Assembly (NCBI GenBank): GCA_964021645.1
Contig: CAXIAD010000005.1
Location: 1 to 64,000 of the forward strand
Source of the DNA: CANLDA01 sp964021645
GTDB taxonomy: Bacteria > Pseudomonadota > Alphaproteobacteria > Rhodobacterales > Rhodobacteraceae
Direction: 5' to 3'
DNA: 64,000 bases
The first letter of the stretch is position 1; the number at the start of each line of letters is the position of its first letter. Below the pieces are notes generated by a model. It ran no database searches. It had not been told where the DNA came from and worked only from the letters and a program-made list of their open reading frames with translations. Position numbers and translations under genes: made by a program. Positions 1 through 8,828 of this stretch are shown one piece after another.

Positions 1-227
1 TCTTATCCCGCAAAGCAGCACACAGGCTGCGATCCTACTGCGCGCCTGATCTGGGGCCTGAAACGCGGTCCAATCCGGGCACACGACATGCCCCCTTTCC
101 TTTCGCTGAAAATTCACCTATACGCGCGCATCCGCCTGCGGAATCTTTCGCAGTTGGTAAATCTCCACGGACCCTGCTGGACGACATCCCGGCCTGGCCC
201 TTAACCCTCTGATAACAGGAGACCACG
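1..227 (+). other. Leader region upstream of rpsO, no gene seen
   Basis: I see no convincing coding sequence here. A 113-codon open frame on the minus strand overlaps rpsO antisense and has no family features. The last bases before rpsO hold a good ribosome-binding site (AGGAG, spacing about 7). The rest is probably the rpsO leader or promoter, which in other bacteria carries S15 autoregulation. No specific structure could be assigned. Confidence 0.5.
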
Positions 228-497
228 ATGTCGATTACAGCTGAAGAAAAAGCCCGCGTGATGAAAGAATTCGCAACCAAAGAAGGCGACACAGGTTCGC
301 CCGAAGTACAGGTTGCTATTCTAACATCACGTATCACCACCCTGACTGAGCACTTTAAAACCCATAAAAAAGACAACCACGGTCGCCGTGGCCTTTTGAA
401 AATGGTTGCTCTGCGTCGTAAGCTGCTGGATTACCTTAAAGGCAAAGAAGAGGCCCGTTACCAGGATCTCATCAAACGTCTCGGCATCCGCCGCTAA
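228..497 (+). CDS. rpsO: 30S ribosomal protein S15
   Basis: Small-subunit ribosomal protein that binds 16S rRNA in the central domain early in 30S assembly. The 89-residue product has the exact family length. It also has the S15 hallmarks: an N-terminal helix ending in DTGSPEVQVAILT, the LTEHFKTHKKD segment, and the basic HGRRGLLKMVALRRKLLDYL helix with a C-terminal LIKRLGIRR. The start is fixed by an AGGAG site just upstream. It is followed by a strong terminator and then by pnp, the usual rpsO-pnp order in proteobacteria. Confidence 0.98.
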   Translation: MSITAEEKARVMKEFATKEGDTGSPEVQVAILTSRITTLTEHFKTHKKDNHGRRGLLKMVALRRKLLDYLKGKEEARYQDLIKRLGIRR

Positions 498-504
498 GTA
501 ATAG

Positions 505-533
505 AAACCGCGCCTCTCGGGGCGCGGTTTTCT
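505..533 (+). terminator. Rho-independent terminator after rpsO
   Basis: A perfect 10-bp stem (AAACCGCGCC at 505-514 pairing with GGCGCGGTTT at 521-530) with a 6-base loop, running into a short T-rich tail. It lies 8 bases after the rpsO stop codon. Because pnp follows in the same direction, it may act as a partial terminator or as an RNase III/processing site in an rpsO-pnp transcript. Confidence 0.85.
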
Positions 534-678
534 CTTGGGGCCATGGCCTCGCGCAACCTCGGGCGTTAACGGGGTGCTTCACCAGACCGGGCCCGATCCG
601 GTGAGGCAGACGATCAGGGCCAGGGGCATCCGGCCCCTACGCAATCGGCCTGAAGGTCAGGCCAATCTAGGATACGAA
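534..678 (+). promoter_or_regulatory. pnp: pnp leader with inverted repeats
   Basis: Untranslated stretch between the rpsO terminator and the pnp start. It contains short inverted repeats (for example TCACCAGACCGG...CCGGTGA and GGCCTGAAGGTCAGGCC near its 3' end). In enterobacteria the pnp leader is a hairpin target for RNase III and PNPase autoregulation. A similar role here is inference from position and hairpins only. Confidence 0.4.
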
Positions 679-2814
679 ATGTTCAACGTAACGACAAAAT
701 CAATCGAGTGGGGCGAAGAAACCCTTACACTGGAAACGGGCAAAGTTGCTCGTCAGGCAGATGGCTCCGTCATCGCCACTTTGGGCGAGACTTCGGTCAT
801 GGCCAACGTGACTTTTGCAAAGTCACCAAAACCCGGTCAGGATTTCTTTCCTCTGACCGTCCACTACCAAGAGAAATACTATGCTGCGGGTAAAGTGCCC
901 GGCGGCTTCTTCAAACGTGAGGCCCGCCCCACCGAGAAGGAAACCCTGACAGCGCGCCTGATCGACCGTCCGATCCGCCCTCTGTTTGTTGGTGGCTTCA
1001 AGCACGAAGTGCTGGTCATGTGTACAGTCCTTAGCCACGATCTGGTTAACGATCCCGACATGGTTGCGATGATCGCGGCCTCTGCGGCTCTGACCATTTC
1101 AGGCGCACCTTTCATGGGTCCAATTGCGGCGTGCCGCGTTGGTTACACCGAAGGTGAATACGTTCTGAACCCAACTATTGATGATATGCATGTTCTGCGC
1201 AACAACCCTGATCAACGCCTTGATCTGGTTGTCGCTGGTACAAAAGATGCCGTCATGATGGTGGAATCAGAAGCATACGAACTAACCGAAGCAGAGATGC
1301 TGGGTGCGGTGAAATTTGCGCATGACTCCATTCAACCCGTAATCGATCTGATCATTGATCTGGCCGAAGACGCTGCGAAAGAGCCGTTCAACTTTCAGCC
1401 ACCAGAATACGCTGATCTGTCTGCAGCGGTTGCAGCAGCTGGTGAAGTGCAAATGCGTGCAGCATTCGCCCTAACCGACAAGCAAGAGCGCACCACAGCT
1501 GTTTCCGCAGCCCGTGATGTGATCAAAGCCGCTCTTAGCGAAGAGCAGCTTGCTGACAGCAACCTTGGTTCAGCTATGAAAAAGCTCGAAGCAAGCATCC
1601 TGCGCGGCGACGTTGTCAAAACTGGCAAACGTATTGATGGTCGCGGCACTGCCGACATCCGTGGTATCGTATGCCAAACTGGCCTGCTGCCCCGGACACA
1701 CGGTTCTGCTTTGTTCACACGTGGCGAAACTCAGGGTCTGGTTGTGACCACTTTGGGCACCGGCGATGACGAGCAAATGATTGATGCCCTACAAGGCACA
1801 TATCGCTCCAACTTCCTGCTGCACTATAACTTCCCTCCCTATTCGGTTGGCGAAGTTGGCCGTGTGATGGGCCCTGGACGTCGTGAAATCGGTCACGGTA
1901 AATTGGCATGGCGCGCGCTTCAGGCCGTTCTGCCTGCGGCGACCGACTTCCCGTATACTGTGCGTGTTGTTTCAGAAATCACTGAATCCAACGGTTCTTC
2001 TTCAATGGCTTCCGTTTGTGGTGGTTCTTTGTCGATGATGGATGCGGGCGTTCCGCTGAAATCTGCCGTTGCTGGTGTGGCCATGGGTCTGATCCTAGAA
2101 GAAGACGGTTCTTACGCGATCCTGTCTGACATCTTGGGTGACGAAGACCACCTTGGCGACATGGATTTCAAAGTAGCAGGCACCGCAAATGGTATCACCT
2201 CGCTGCAAATGGACATCAAAGTTGCAGGCATCACGCAGGAAATCATGGAAAAAGCTTTGGCCCAAGCCAAAGACGGTCGCCTGCATATCCTGGACGAGAT
2301 GAGCAAAGCGTTGACTGGTGCTGCGGATTTCTCAATCCACGCGCCACGCATCGAAACCATGCAAATCCCAACCGATAAGATCCGTGAAGTGATCGGCTCG
2401 GGCGGCAAAGTCATCCGCGAAATCGTGGAAGTCTCTGGTGCCAAAGTTGACATCAACGACGAAGGCATCATCAAGATCGCGTCGCCAAACGGCGAAGCTA
2501 TCAAGAAAGCCTACGACATGATCTATTCGATCGTAGCTGAGCCAGAAGAAGGTCAAGTTTACAACGGTAAGGTCGTGAAGATCGTCGATTTCGGTGCCTT
2601 CGTGAACTTCTTTGGTAAGCGTGACGGCCTTGTGCATGTCAGCCAAATCGAAAACCGTCGTCTGAACCACCCCTCTGACGTTCTCAAAGAAGGTCAAGAC
2701 GTGAAGGTCAAGCTTTTGGGCTTTGACGATCGCGGCAAGGTGCGTCTGTCGATGAAAGTTGTCGATCAGGAAACTGGTGAAGAAGTCAAAAAAGAGGAAG
2801 GCGCTGAAGAATAA
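679..2814 (+). CDS. pnp: Polyribonucleotide nucleotidyltransferase (PNPase)
   Basis: 3'-5' phosphorolytic exoribonuclease of the RNA degradosome. The 711-residue length is typical. In order: first RNase PH-like domain from MFNVTTKSIEWG, the all-helical linker, second RNase PH domain with the FFLLHYNFPPYSVGE-type core (here FLLHYNFPPYSVGEVGR), a KH domain (IREVIGSGGKVIREIVE) and an S1 domain (GKVVKIVDFGAFVNF) ending in an acidic tail. The frame is open 48 codons further upstream, but those codons cover non-conserved leader sequence. The ATG at 679 has an AGGA site and gives the canonical N terminus. Confidence 0.97.
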   Translation: MFNVTTKSIEWGEETLTLETGKVARQADGSVIATLGETSVMANVTFAKSPKPGQDFFPLTVHYQEKYYAAGKVPGGFFKREARPTEKETLTARLIDRPIRPLFVGGFKHEVLVMCTVLSHDLVNDPDMVAMIAASAALTISGAPFMGPIAACRVGYTEGEYVLNPTIDDMHVLRNNPDQRLDLVVAGTKDAVMMVESEAYELTEAEMLGAVKFAHDSIQPVIDLIIDLAEDAAKEPFNFQPPEYADLSAAVAAAGEVQMRAAFALTDKQERTTAVSAARDVIKAALSEEQLADSNLGSAMKKLEASILRGDVVKTGKRIDGRGTADIRGIVCQTGLLPRTHGSALFTRGETQGLVVTTLGTGDDEQMIDALQGTYRSNFLLHYNFPPYSVGEVGRVMGPGRREIGHGKLAWRALQAVLPAATDFPYTVRVVSEITESNGSSSMASVCGGSLSMMDAGVPLKSAVAGVAMGLILEEDGSYAILSDILGDEDHLGDMDFKVAGTANGITSLQMDIKVAGITQEIMEKALAQAKDGRLHILDEMSKALTGAADFSIHAPRIETMQIPTDKIREVIGSGGKVIREIVEVSGAKVDINDEGIIKIASPNGEAIKKAYDMIYSIVAEPEEGQVYNGKVVKIVDFGAFVNFFGKRDGLVHVSQIENRRLNHPSDVLKEGQDVKVKLLGFDDRGKVRLSMKVVDQETGEEVKKEEGAEE

Positions 2815-2839
2815 TTCAGCCACCTTTTGAAACATTATC

Positions 2840-2867
2840 AGGCCCCGGCAATTTGCTGGGGCCTTTT
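2840..2867 (+). terminator. Rho-independent terminator after pnp
   Basis: Stem AGGCCCC (2840-2846) with GGGGCCT (2858-2864) around an 11-base loop, followed by TTTT. It lies 25 bases after the pnp stop. Its position inside the open frame upstream of the next gene is one reason to start that gene at 2941. Confidence 0.85.
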
Positions 2868-2940
2868 AGTATTCGCCCTATGGTGGTATATGAGGGTGCC
2901 AATCGTAATAACGACAGATTCGCAATATGGATTCATTGCT

Positions 2941-3726
2941 ATGACTCAATTTCCCATATTTCTGATCAATCTAGACAGTTCCACCGAACGCCTCTCTATT
3001 GCATCAGCAGCGCTTGAGAAGCAGGGAGCGCAGTTCACCCGAATTCCCGCCTATGACGGGCGTCGGACCAATCCAGCAGATGTTCCAGAATACAGCAGCG
3101 CCAAAACGCGGGCCTATATGGGGCGTGACCTAAACGGTGGCGAGGTTGGGTGTTTCTTCAGCCATATTTTCGCGGCACAAGCCTTTCTAGAAACGGATGC
3201 TGAATATGGCTTGGTTCTGGAGGACGATATATCGCCAACGCCCAGCGCCATCGCGCTCACTCAATCATTGATAGACTGGCAATCTCAGAAAGGCGCACCT
3301 GACTGGCAGCTGTGTAATTTGGGAAATCCACGCATGAAGTACCTGACATGGGCTGGCGAAATTCATGCAAAGGAAGAGCAGCGAACAATATTCCGTGCGC
3401 ACTATTTCCCTATGACCACCACTGCCCTTTTATGGACCCGCCAAGGTGCACAGGCGTTTATAGACACGTGTACGCCTATAGATTGCCCGGTGGATCACTT
3501 TATGCGTCGCTGGTTTACGCGTACCGATATGGGTATCGCTGTTCAAAAACCCGTGTTTGAAACCACCTTGGCGCAAAGCGAGATAGACATCTCCGGCCTA
3601 CAAAAGCGCCGCGAAACCAGCGAACGCTCACCTCTTTATGGGTGGCTAAAGGCCAAACGCATGTATGGCGATAAAATTCGTGCCACTTGTCACAAAATAC
3701 GCTGGGCACTCGCCCCAAAACACTAA
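2941..3726 (+). CDS. Glycosyltransferase family 25 (LPS/exopolysaccharide type)
   Basis: Predicted cytoplasmic sugar transferase for lipopolysaccharide or capsule. The 261-residue protein opens with the GT25 signature FLINLDSSTERL and RIPAYDGR. It then has GGEVGCFFSHIFAAQ and the metal-binding acidic stretch LVLEDDI near residue 95. An open frame runs 38 codons further upstream, but it reads through the pnp terminator. The ATG at 2941 gives the normal family N terminus. The donor and acceptor sugars cannot be read from sequence. The next gene follows 11 bases later and is probably co-transcribed. Confidence 0.85.
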   Translation: MTQFPIFLINLDSSTERLSIASAALEKQGAQFTRIPAYDGRRTNPADVPEYSSAKTRAYMGRDLNGGEVGCFFSHIFAAQAFLETDAEYGLVLEDDISPTPSAIALTQSLIDWQSQKGAPDWQLCNLGNPRMKYLTWAGEIHAKEEQRTIFRAHYFPMTTTALLWTRQGAQAFIDTCTPIDCPVDHFMRRWFTRTDMGIAVQKPVFETTLAQSEIDISGLQKRRETSERSPLYGWLKAKRMYGDKIRATCHKIRWALAPKH

Positions 3727-3737
3727 CAGGAAACACT

Positions 3738-4424
3738 ATGCCACCTACCGTACACAGCTTCTATCGTTCCAATATTGCACCGGAAATCATTGAGGCACAG
3801 GCGAAGGTCTTTTCCCATTTTGACGTCCCGCTAAAACAATGGAAAGACGACACGCTATCGCATGGCGATTGGGTGGATCAATTGATGCGAGACAGCACTG
3901 GTGAAGACACAGTTGTCATCGCAGATATCGATGCGTTCCCACTGTCCCGCGCAGGATATAATCGAATGGTTGACGAAGCTGAGCGCGGCATTGTCACTGG
4001 GCTTGCACAAGTCGCCAATCACAAAGACCCAAATCGCATTTATGCGGGCCCGATGTTTATGGCCACATCGCGGGCCCTGTATCAAAAACTCGGTTCCCCA
4101 AAGATGCAGCGTTCAAAAGACGGGGATGTAGCTCAGGCTTTGACAGATGCGGCGCAACAGGCGGGTGTCGAGGTTTCGTTGACCTATCCCTCCTTCGCTA
4201 TTCAGCCTCGCTGGGCGCTAGCAAACCGCGGCGTTTTTGGCGTTGGCACATTTTATGGCGACAGCGAATTTTTCCATTTGTTTGAATCCCGCAAAAGCAA
4301 ATCGATCCAGCTCTTTTGTGCCGTTGCAGATGGAGCCATTTCTGGGACACATGATTTTGAACAGTATCTTGAAATTGTGGGTCAAGCACAGAAGAAGAAA
4401 CGCAAGTTCCTAGGTCTGTTTTAG
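3738..4424 (+). CDS. Predicted GT-A-like protein of unknown specificity
   Basis: 228-residue soluble protein that I do not recognise as a named family. The central VVIADIDAFPLSRAGYNRMV segment (residues about 56-75) looks like the strand plus acidic DxD-type metal site of a nucleotide-diphospho-sugar transferase fold. It is followed by AGPMFMATSRALY, a pattern common in such enzymes. AGGAA precedes the ATG at 3738. Together with the adjoining GT25 gene this suggests a two-gene surface-glycan unit. The assignment is inference. Confidence 0.6.
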   Translation: MPPTVHSFYRSNIAPEIIEAQAKVFSHFDVPLKQWKDDTLSHGDWVDQLMRDSTGEDTVVIADIDAFPLSRAGYNRMVDEAERGIVTGLAQVANHKDPNRIYAGPMFMATSRALYQKLGSPKMQRSKDGDVAQALTDAAQQAGVEVSLTYPSFAIQPRWALANRGVFGVGTFYGDSEFFHLFESRKSKSIQLFCAVADGAISGTHDFEQYLEIVGQAQKKKRKFLGLF

Positions 4425-4440
4425 GATACGAAAAACGCCA

Positions 4441-4499
4441 CTGAACGCGTTCAGTTATGAAAACCCGCATGCATGCCAAGGAACCTACATGCATGCGGG
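4441..4499. terminator. Two palindromes between convergent genes; terminator for the minus-strand gene
   Basis: A perfect 12-bp stem (CCCGCATGCATG at 4464-4475 with CATGCATGCGGG at 4488-4499) is followed, in the minus direction, by TTTT. That suits termination of the outer-membrane gene ending at 4506. Next to it is a 14-base perfect palindrome, CTGAACGCGTTCAG (4441-4454), just downstream of the plus-strand gene. Together they insulate the convergent pair. Confidence 0.75.
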
Positions 4500-4505
4500 C
4501 AATAA

Positions 4506-6161
4506 TTAGCGCTTTAGATTAAACAACATCGTTGCGCCAAACGCGATTTTGACATTGTCCTGCGCCACCATTGTGCCGATGCCGTAACGGCTGATGGCGT
4601 TGGTTGCGTGCAGGTCCAGATGCAGCGTTGAATTTGGCACCTGATACCGCAACCCAGCGGCCCAAACCATATCCAGACCGTCAGACACTGGTGTCACTTC
4701 GGCGATTGCCTCAAATCCACGCGCAACCTGATAGTTCAGGCCCAGACCCAAGGCATAAAGCTCCGTGCTGCCCCATGCCGCAAACTTTGGATTAGCTGTA
4801 ATTGTGGCGCGATCATTGGCTTTATAGCTCATTGGCATGCCTAGATATAACACACCAGTCTGCCCCGCACTGGTATCGCGGCCCAGCATTGGATGCAGCG
4901 ACAGCGAAAACCGGCTACCATTGTTTTGGTCCATCAGCCGCAGCTTGGTGCCAATCCAATAGCGCGCATTAAAGTTTGGCACGATACCGGCAGGCACACT
5001 GCCATCATTTGCAGGTGTTTCAACAACAAATTCAACCTGACCATCATAGTCAGGGCTGAAGATCAAAGCACCCCCGGCATTATCATCCGCGCCGTAGAAA
5101 CCCGATATCTGAACTGTTCCCGGTGATAGCGTATCAGCAGACGCCAGCGAGAAACCATCCAGTTGCAACGACGCGTTTCGCGCGCTTTGTGGTTCTGATG
5201 TGATGCCGCGGTAATTCGGACGGTATCCCGCACCTTGACCGGGTGTGTAGGTTACGGTTGCGCCAATCATCGTCGCATTTCCATCCGGGAAGAATGTCAA
5301 AATGCTGGTGGCGGGTGTCACGCCCCATGCGTTGGTCACAAACAGATCAACAGCCGCTTTTGGAGATACATTGTACCGCGCGCCTAGGTTCCAAACCGCC
5401 TTTTTGGTGATGGTTTGCGTGCTCGAGATCGTGTTGCCACCTGACAGCGGGGTGTTCACAGAACCATAGGCCAACCAGCGTTGGTTTGGTTTCCAACTGA
5501 AACCTGCGCCCGCATACGCGACTTCGCCGTAATAGGCGTTGCCGTTAATGTCGCTAGGGAACACCGAAATTCCGGGGGTAAAGTGGAATTGCAGCTGATC
5601 GGATGCTTTATAGGTGATTGGCAGTTGAAACGACCCTACCAAATGCGATTTGTTTGGTCCGGGGTCCGTGCCAAATAGCGTACTTTCGAACGAAAGGTAT
5701 TCAACCGATCCCTTTGCCGCGATGGCCCAACGCGCATCATTATAAAGCTGATATTTGCCTTGAAGACTGCCGGTGAAAAACTGGCTGTCCGGGCTTGATC
5801 CCAGAATCGGAGAGTGGGGGGGATCTTGGAAATACTGGAACGTTGCGCCCAGTTGAAAGCGATCACTTACGCCCCATTCACCACCGCCATAATAGATCTG
5901 GTTTCCGGTTCCTGCGGTTGAAATTCCGGGTTGTGTTTGGTGCGATCCAACCCACAGCTTCAGCGCGCCTTTTGGCAAAAGGTTCCCGGTTTCAAAATTG
6001 AACAACCGATCCCCGTGCGTTTCCAAAGGTGTACCAACTGCATCCTGCGCCAGCACCGATGTGCCACCCAGCAAAGCAATCGCCAAAGAGGCCGCCGAAA
6101 GGGTGACTGCGTTAGCCTTGCCTCGGCTGGTGGTAATAATGGGGCGCTGAAGATCGGCCAT
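4506..6161 (-). CDS. Outer-membrane beta-barrel protein, unknown function
   Basis: 551-residue exported protein. After the basic N terminus there is a hydrophobic stretch (about residues 18-37) ending in a VLAQDA signal-peptidase I site. The rest is rich in alternating polar/aromatic strands with Gly/Asn turns (for example YYGGGEWGVSDRFQLGATFQY) and ends in a strand, FGATMLFNLKR, typical of barrels. The ATG at 6161 has a GGAG site; a 15-codon upstream extension lacks one. It could be a porin-like or polysaccharide-export-associated barrel. I could not place it in a specific family. Divided repeats of similar strand pattern suggest a 16-plus-strand barrel. Confidence 0.7.
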   Translation of the reverse strand: MADLQRPIITTSRGKANAVTLSAASLAIALLGGTSVLAQDAVGTPLETHGDRLFNFETGNLLPKGALKLWVGSHQTQPGISTAGTGNQIYYGGGEWGVSDRFQLGATFQYFQDPPHSPILGSSPDSQFFTGSLQGKYQLYNDARWAIAAKGSVEYLSFESTLFGTDPGPNKSHLVGSFQLPITYKASDQLQFHFTPGISVFPSDINGNAYYGEVAYAGAGFSWKPNQRWLAYGSVNTPLSGGNTISSTQTITKKAVWNLGARYNVSPKAAVDLFVTNAWGVTPATSILTFFPDGNATMIGATVTYTPGQGAGYRPNYRGITSEPQSARNASLQLDGFSLASADTLSPGTVQISGFYGADDNAGGALIFSPDYDGQVEFVVETPANDGSVPAGIVPNFNARYWIGTKLRLMDQNNGSRFSLSLHPMLGRDTSAGQTGVLYLGMPMSYKANDRATITANPKFAAWGSTELYALGLGLNYQVARGFEAIAEVTPVSDGLDMVWAAGLRYQVPNSTLHLDLHATNAISRYGIGTMVAQDNVKIAFGATMLFNLKR

Positions 6162-6370
6162 GGGGTTCTCCGTCCTGAAAATAGCTGCTTTGGCAATGCC
6201 GTGCATTTGCGCCAGCCTAATAAATTGCGCCTGTAATCACCAGAAGATTTAGCGCAACGGCACGCTTACCTCATTGGAAAAGGGCATATTTGCATCTGAT
6301 ATGGACGCGCGCGCCGGTTCGATGTTTCCCCAAGGTCAATTTGGGCGTGGCGCGCCTGCATGTGCAGAAC

Positions 6371-7114
6371 TCAAAGCGACCAAATCGAAACAGGGCCGTT
6401 GCGTAGCTCACTTAGAAATTGCCGTGTGAATTCCCAAATGTCTTCGTCATGCACGAGGTGATGGGTTAAATATCCCAATGGCTCGTTTGTGTCAGCCAGC
6501 CCCAATCTGCGGTCGCAAAGCAGCTTAACCGTTGAGACGATCAACTGTTCTGGTGGGACAAGGCCCCGTGTGCTGCGCCACGCAATCGGGTCAAGGTGGG
6601 TGTTGATTTGCGTTACTCCGGGTGCCGCAAATGCCTGTTCTCTTGGCAAGAACGTCGACACAGCCTGATACTTTGCCTCTGCAAGAAACGCTAGAAATTC
6701 CGGGGCAAACCGGTTCCATGGGGGCACAAACATAGGGCACAGCCGCGCGCCAAACAGCGCGTTCGCCTGCTCCATCCCCGACGTCAAATCCTGTTGAACA
6801 ATCACCGGATCACGTGTCGCGCCAAACTCCGCCTTTTTCGCGTCTTGCGGGGCGTGGTTTTGATGCGCCCAGCCGTGAACAACCGGAATCAATTGGTCAG
6901 ATTGCGCAACTGCCTGCACCAAACCTTGGGTCACATCGCGCGGAATGCAGGCCAAATGCACAGGCAGGTCAAGCGCCTGCGACAGGTTTGCCAAACGCGC
7001 CAATTCCGGGGTCGCCTCTATGGCATCATCATCGCGCCACCAAACTGGAATGACGCGACCATCATGGCCCCAATTCGCCAGTTCCTCACGCAGTGGCTTC
7101 CAATCAAGTTTCAT
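6371..7114 (-). CDS. Polysaccharide deacetylase-like protein
   Basis: 247-residue member of the NodB-type carbohydrate esterase fold, probably removing N- or O-acetyl groups from a glycan. Visible motifs are WWRDDDA near residue 26 (catalytic/metal Asp motif), HGWAHQNH near residue 81 (metal His pair) and FVPPWNRF near residue 132. No signal peptide is seen, so it would act in the cytoplasm, which is unusual for the family but known in glycolipid routes. It is the last gene of a six-gene operon, and its start overlaps the previous stop by 4 bases (ATGA). Confidence 0.75.
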   Translation of the reverse strand: MKLDWKPLREELANWGHDGRVIPVWWRDDDAIEATPELARLANLSQALDLPVHLACIPRDVTQGLVQAVAQSDQLIPVVHGWAHQNHAPQDAKKAEFGATRDPVIVQQDLTSGMEQANALFGARLCPMFVPPWNRFAPEFLAFLAEAKYQAVSTFLPREQAFAAPGVTQINTHLDPIAWRSTRGLVPPEQLIVSTVKLLCDRRLGLADTNEPLGYLTHHLVHDEDIWEFTRQFLSELRNGPVSIWSL

Positions 7115-8247
7115 CGTTTTCCCACCATCTGCGCCGTTATTCGCACCGTTTCCTGTGCGCCATCAAATCCGGCAACGCCCTGATCACGTCGCCCACGCAC
7201 CGTTGCACGGGTTATCGCCGTCAACAGCGTCTTTGCAGACATATGGCTGGTTTTCACCACTTCAATAGCGGGCAGTTTTGCCAGCGATTGTGCCCGCAGA
7301 CCTTGCTCCACTTCGCCACCATCATCAAACGGCATGACAACGGCAGGCACACCTGTCTGCAACAGATCCATCGTGGTGTTATATCCGCACATACTGACAG
7401 AACAGCGGGCCACGAGCAGCAACGACCGAAAATCCGGGCGCACCCCTTCAATAGTGATGTTATCGCCCTGCACCGCGCGCTTCATCACGCTGATTTGCTG
7501 GGCGGCGCCTTTTCCGCCTATCAGAAAGCGCCATTTCAGATCGGATTGCTTTGCCGCGTCCAGCGCTGCGTCGAACAGAACCTCACCCACCGCGCCACCG
7601 CCAGCACTAACAATCACCTCGTTTTGCCCACCTGCATTCGCTGCGCGCACGGGAGGGGTTGGTGCCACAAACCCAGTGTATTGCAACATCGGTGACACAT
7701 CATCCGTAACCGGCCAACTGGCCTCAAGCTGGATCACAGATGGGTCAGAATGAACCAGCACCCCGTCATAAAAGGTGCGCAAAACCTCATCGCACCGCGC
7801 GGCCTTGCTTGGTTTTGACGGCGGCGCAAGGATATCCCTGATTGATGCAAGAACAACGGGAGCGGGGCGCATATTCTGCGCGGCCTCAAGCAATGACAGA
7901 AACTCCGCTGACAGGCTGCGGCGGCCAAATGGAAACAGCTCTGTTATCACCGCATCCGGCGCGAAATTCCGCAAAGCATCCACCATGCAATCGGCCCGCT
8001 GCATCAGGTATCCCAAATCAGCCTCAGCGCCCGAGGGCTGCAATAACCGCGCAAAATTCACCCCGTCCGATGCCAAAGCAGGCACCTGCACCACCCTGAC
8101 CCCGGCGGCATCCATATGCGGTTGGGGTGATCCCCCTGACAGCAGGCAAACATCATGCCCCGCCGCAGCAAACGCACGCCCCAACGTCAGCGCCCGCGCC
8201 AAATGTCCCGTACCCAACAGATGCGTAACAGCGATCAATACCTTCAT
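7111..8247 (-). CDS. MurG/UGT-like glycosyltransferase (GT-B fold)
   Basis: 378-residue predicted glycosyltransferase. The N-terminal VTHLLGTGHLARALTLGRAF is the GT-B loop seen in MurG-like enzymes. The C-terminal half has VSAGGGAVGE and CGYNTTMDLLQTGVPAVVMPFD, the nucleotide-sugar-binding region of GT28/GT1-like proteins. It overlaps the genes on both sides by 4 bases, so translation is probably coupled. The glycan made is unknown. Confidence 0.8.
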   Translation of the reverse strand: MKVLIAVTHLLGTGHLARALTLGRAFAAAGHDVCLLSGGSPQPHMDAAGVRVVQVPALASDGVNFARLLQPSGAEADLGYLMQRADCMVDALRNFAPDAVITELFPFGRRSLSAEFLSLLEAAQNMRPAPVVLASIRDILAPPSKPSKAARCDEVLRTFYDGVLVHSDPSVIQLEASWPVTDDVSPMLQYTGFVAPTPPVRAANAGGQNEVIVSAGGGAVGEVLFDAALDAAKQSDLKWRFLIGGKGAAQQISVMKRAVQGDNITIEGVRPDFRSLLLVARCSVSMCGYNTTMDLLQTGVPAVVMPFDDGGEVEQGLRAQSLAKLPAIEVVKTSHMSAKTLLTAITRATVRGRRDQGVAGFDGAQETVRITAQMVGKR

Positions 8248-8828
8248 GTGTTTCGCCCGATCAACCGCACCGGATCACCCGTGGAACGCAGGGTGTCACC
8301 CTCGATCTCCACCACAAATAGTCGATTACGTTTCACCTGAAACGGAGCCGCTCCCTTAAATTCCCAGCCAAAGGCCCGCGCCAAGATAATGCGCATTGTC
8401 CCGATATGGCACACGGCCACGGTGTCTTGTTGTAACGATGCAAGCCAAGGCTTCAGCCGTTCCCAAACATCCTTAGGGCTTTCTCCTTGTGGGGGACAGA
8501 AATCCCACCCCCATTCCTCAATGTCACGAAACCCAGATCCGGCATCGGCACGCAAAACCTGACCTTGCTGCCCTTCCCAATCGCCCCAGTCCATTTCGAT
8601 CAATGCATCAATGATCTGCGGTTCGCGCCCTGAAATCAGCTCTGCTGTGCGTTTGGCGCGTTGCAAAGGGCTTGAGACAACATCCGCCTGCGCCCATTCC
8701 GGTGGCAAACACAGCTTGCCTAAATCAGCAGTGGCGGTTTCATCCAGTGCAATATCTGTACGCCCCTGAATGCGCCCTGCGCGGTTCCATGCGGTATGCC
8801 CGTGCCTGATCATCGCCAAACGTATCAT
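8244..8828 (-). CDS. Histidine phosphatase family protein (phosphoglycerate-mutase-like)
   Basis: 194-residue phosphatase-type protein. It has the RHGHTAWNRAG motif with the phospho-accepting His at its N terminus and the second catalytic His in VCHIGTMRII. The length fits a broad-specificity sugar-phosphate or alpha-ribazole-type phosphatase. The start at 8828 is preferred over one 12 codons upstream because it begins at the RHG motif and gives the 4-base ATGA overlap seen throughout this operon. Within a glycan operon it probably dephosphorylates a sugar-phosphate intermediate; this is inference. Confidence 0.85.
   Translation of the reverse strand: MIRLAMIRHGHTAWNRAGRIQGRTDIALDETATADLGKLCLPPEWAQADVVSSPLQRAKRTAELISGREPQIIDALIEMDWGDWEGQQGQVLRADAGSGFRDIEEWGWDFCPPQGESPKDVWERLKPWLASLQQDTVAVCHIGTMRIILARAFGWEFKGAAPFQVKRNRLFVVEIEGDTLRSTGDPVRLIGRNT

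Noticed and set aside
35..376. 113-codon open frame on minus over the rpsO start
   Set aside because: Antisense to the certain rpsO gene and its leader; composition is low-complexity and no family features are seen.
535..678. 48-codon N-terminal extension of pnp
   Set aside because: PNPase normally begins with the MFNVTTKSIEWG-type segment; the extension is non-coding leader with hairpins and lacks a ribosome-binding site.
2827..2940. 38-codon N-terminal extension of the GT25 gene
   Set aside because: Runs across the pnp terminator and gives a hydrophobic, non-conserved tail; the family starts at the FLINLD strand.
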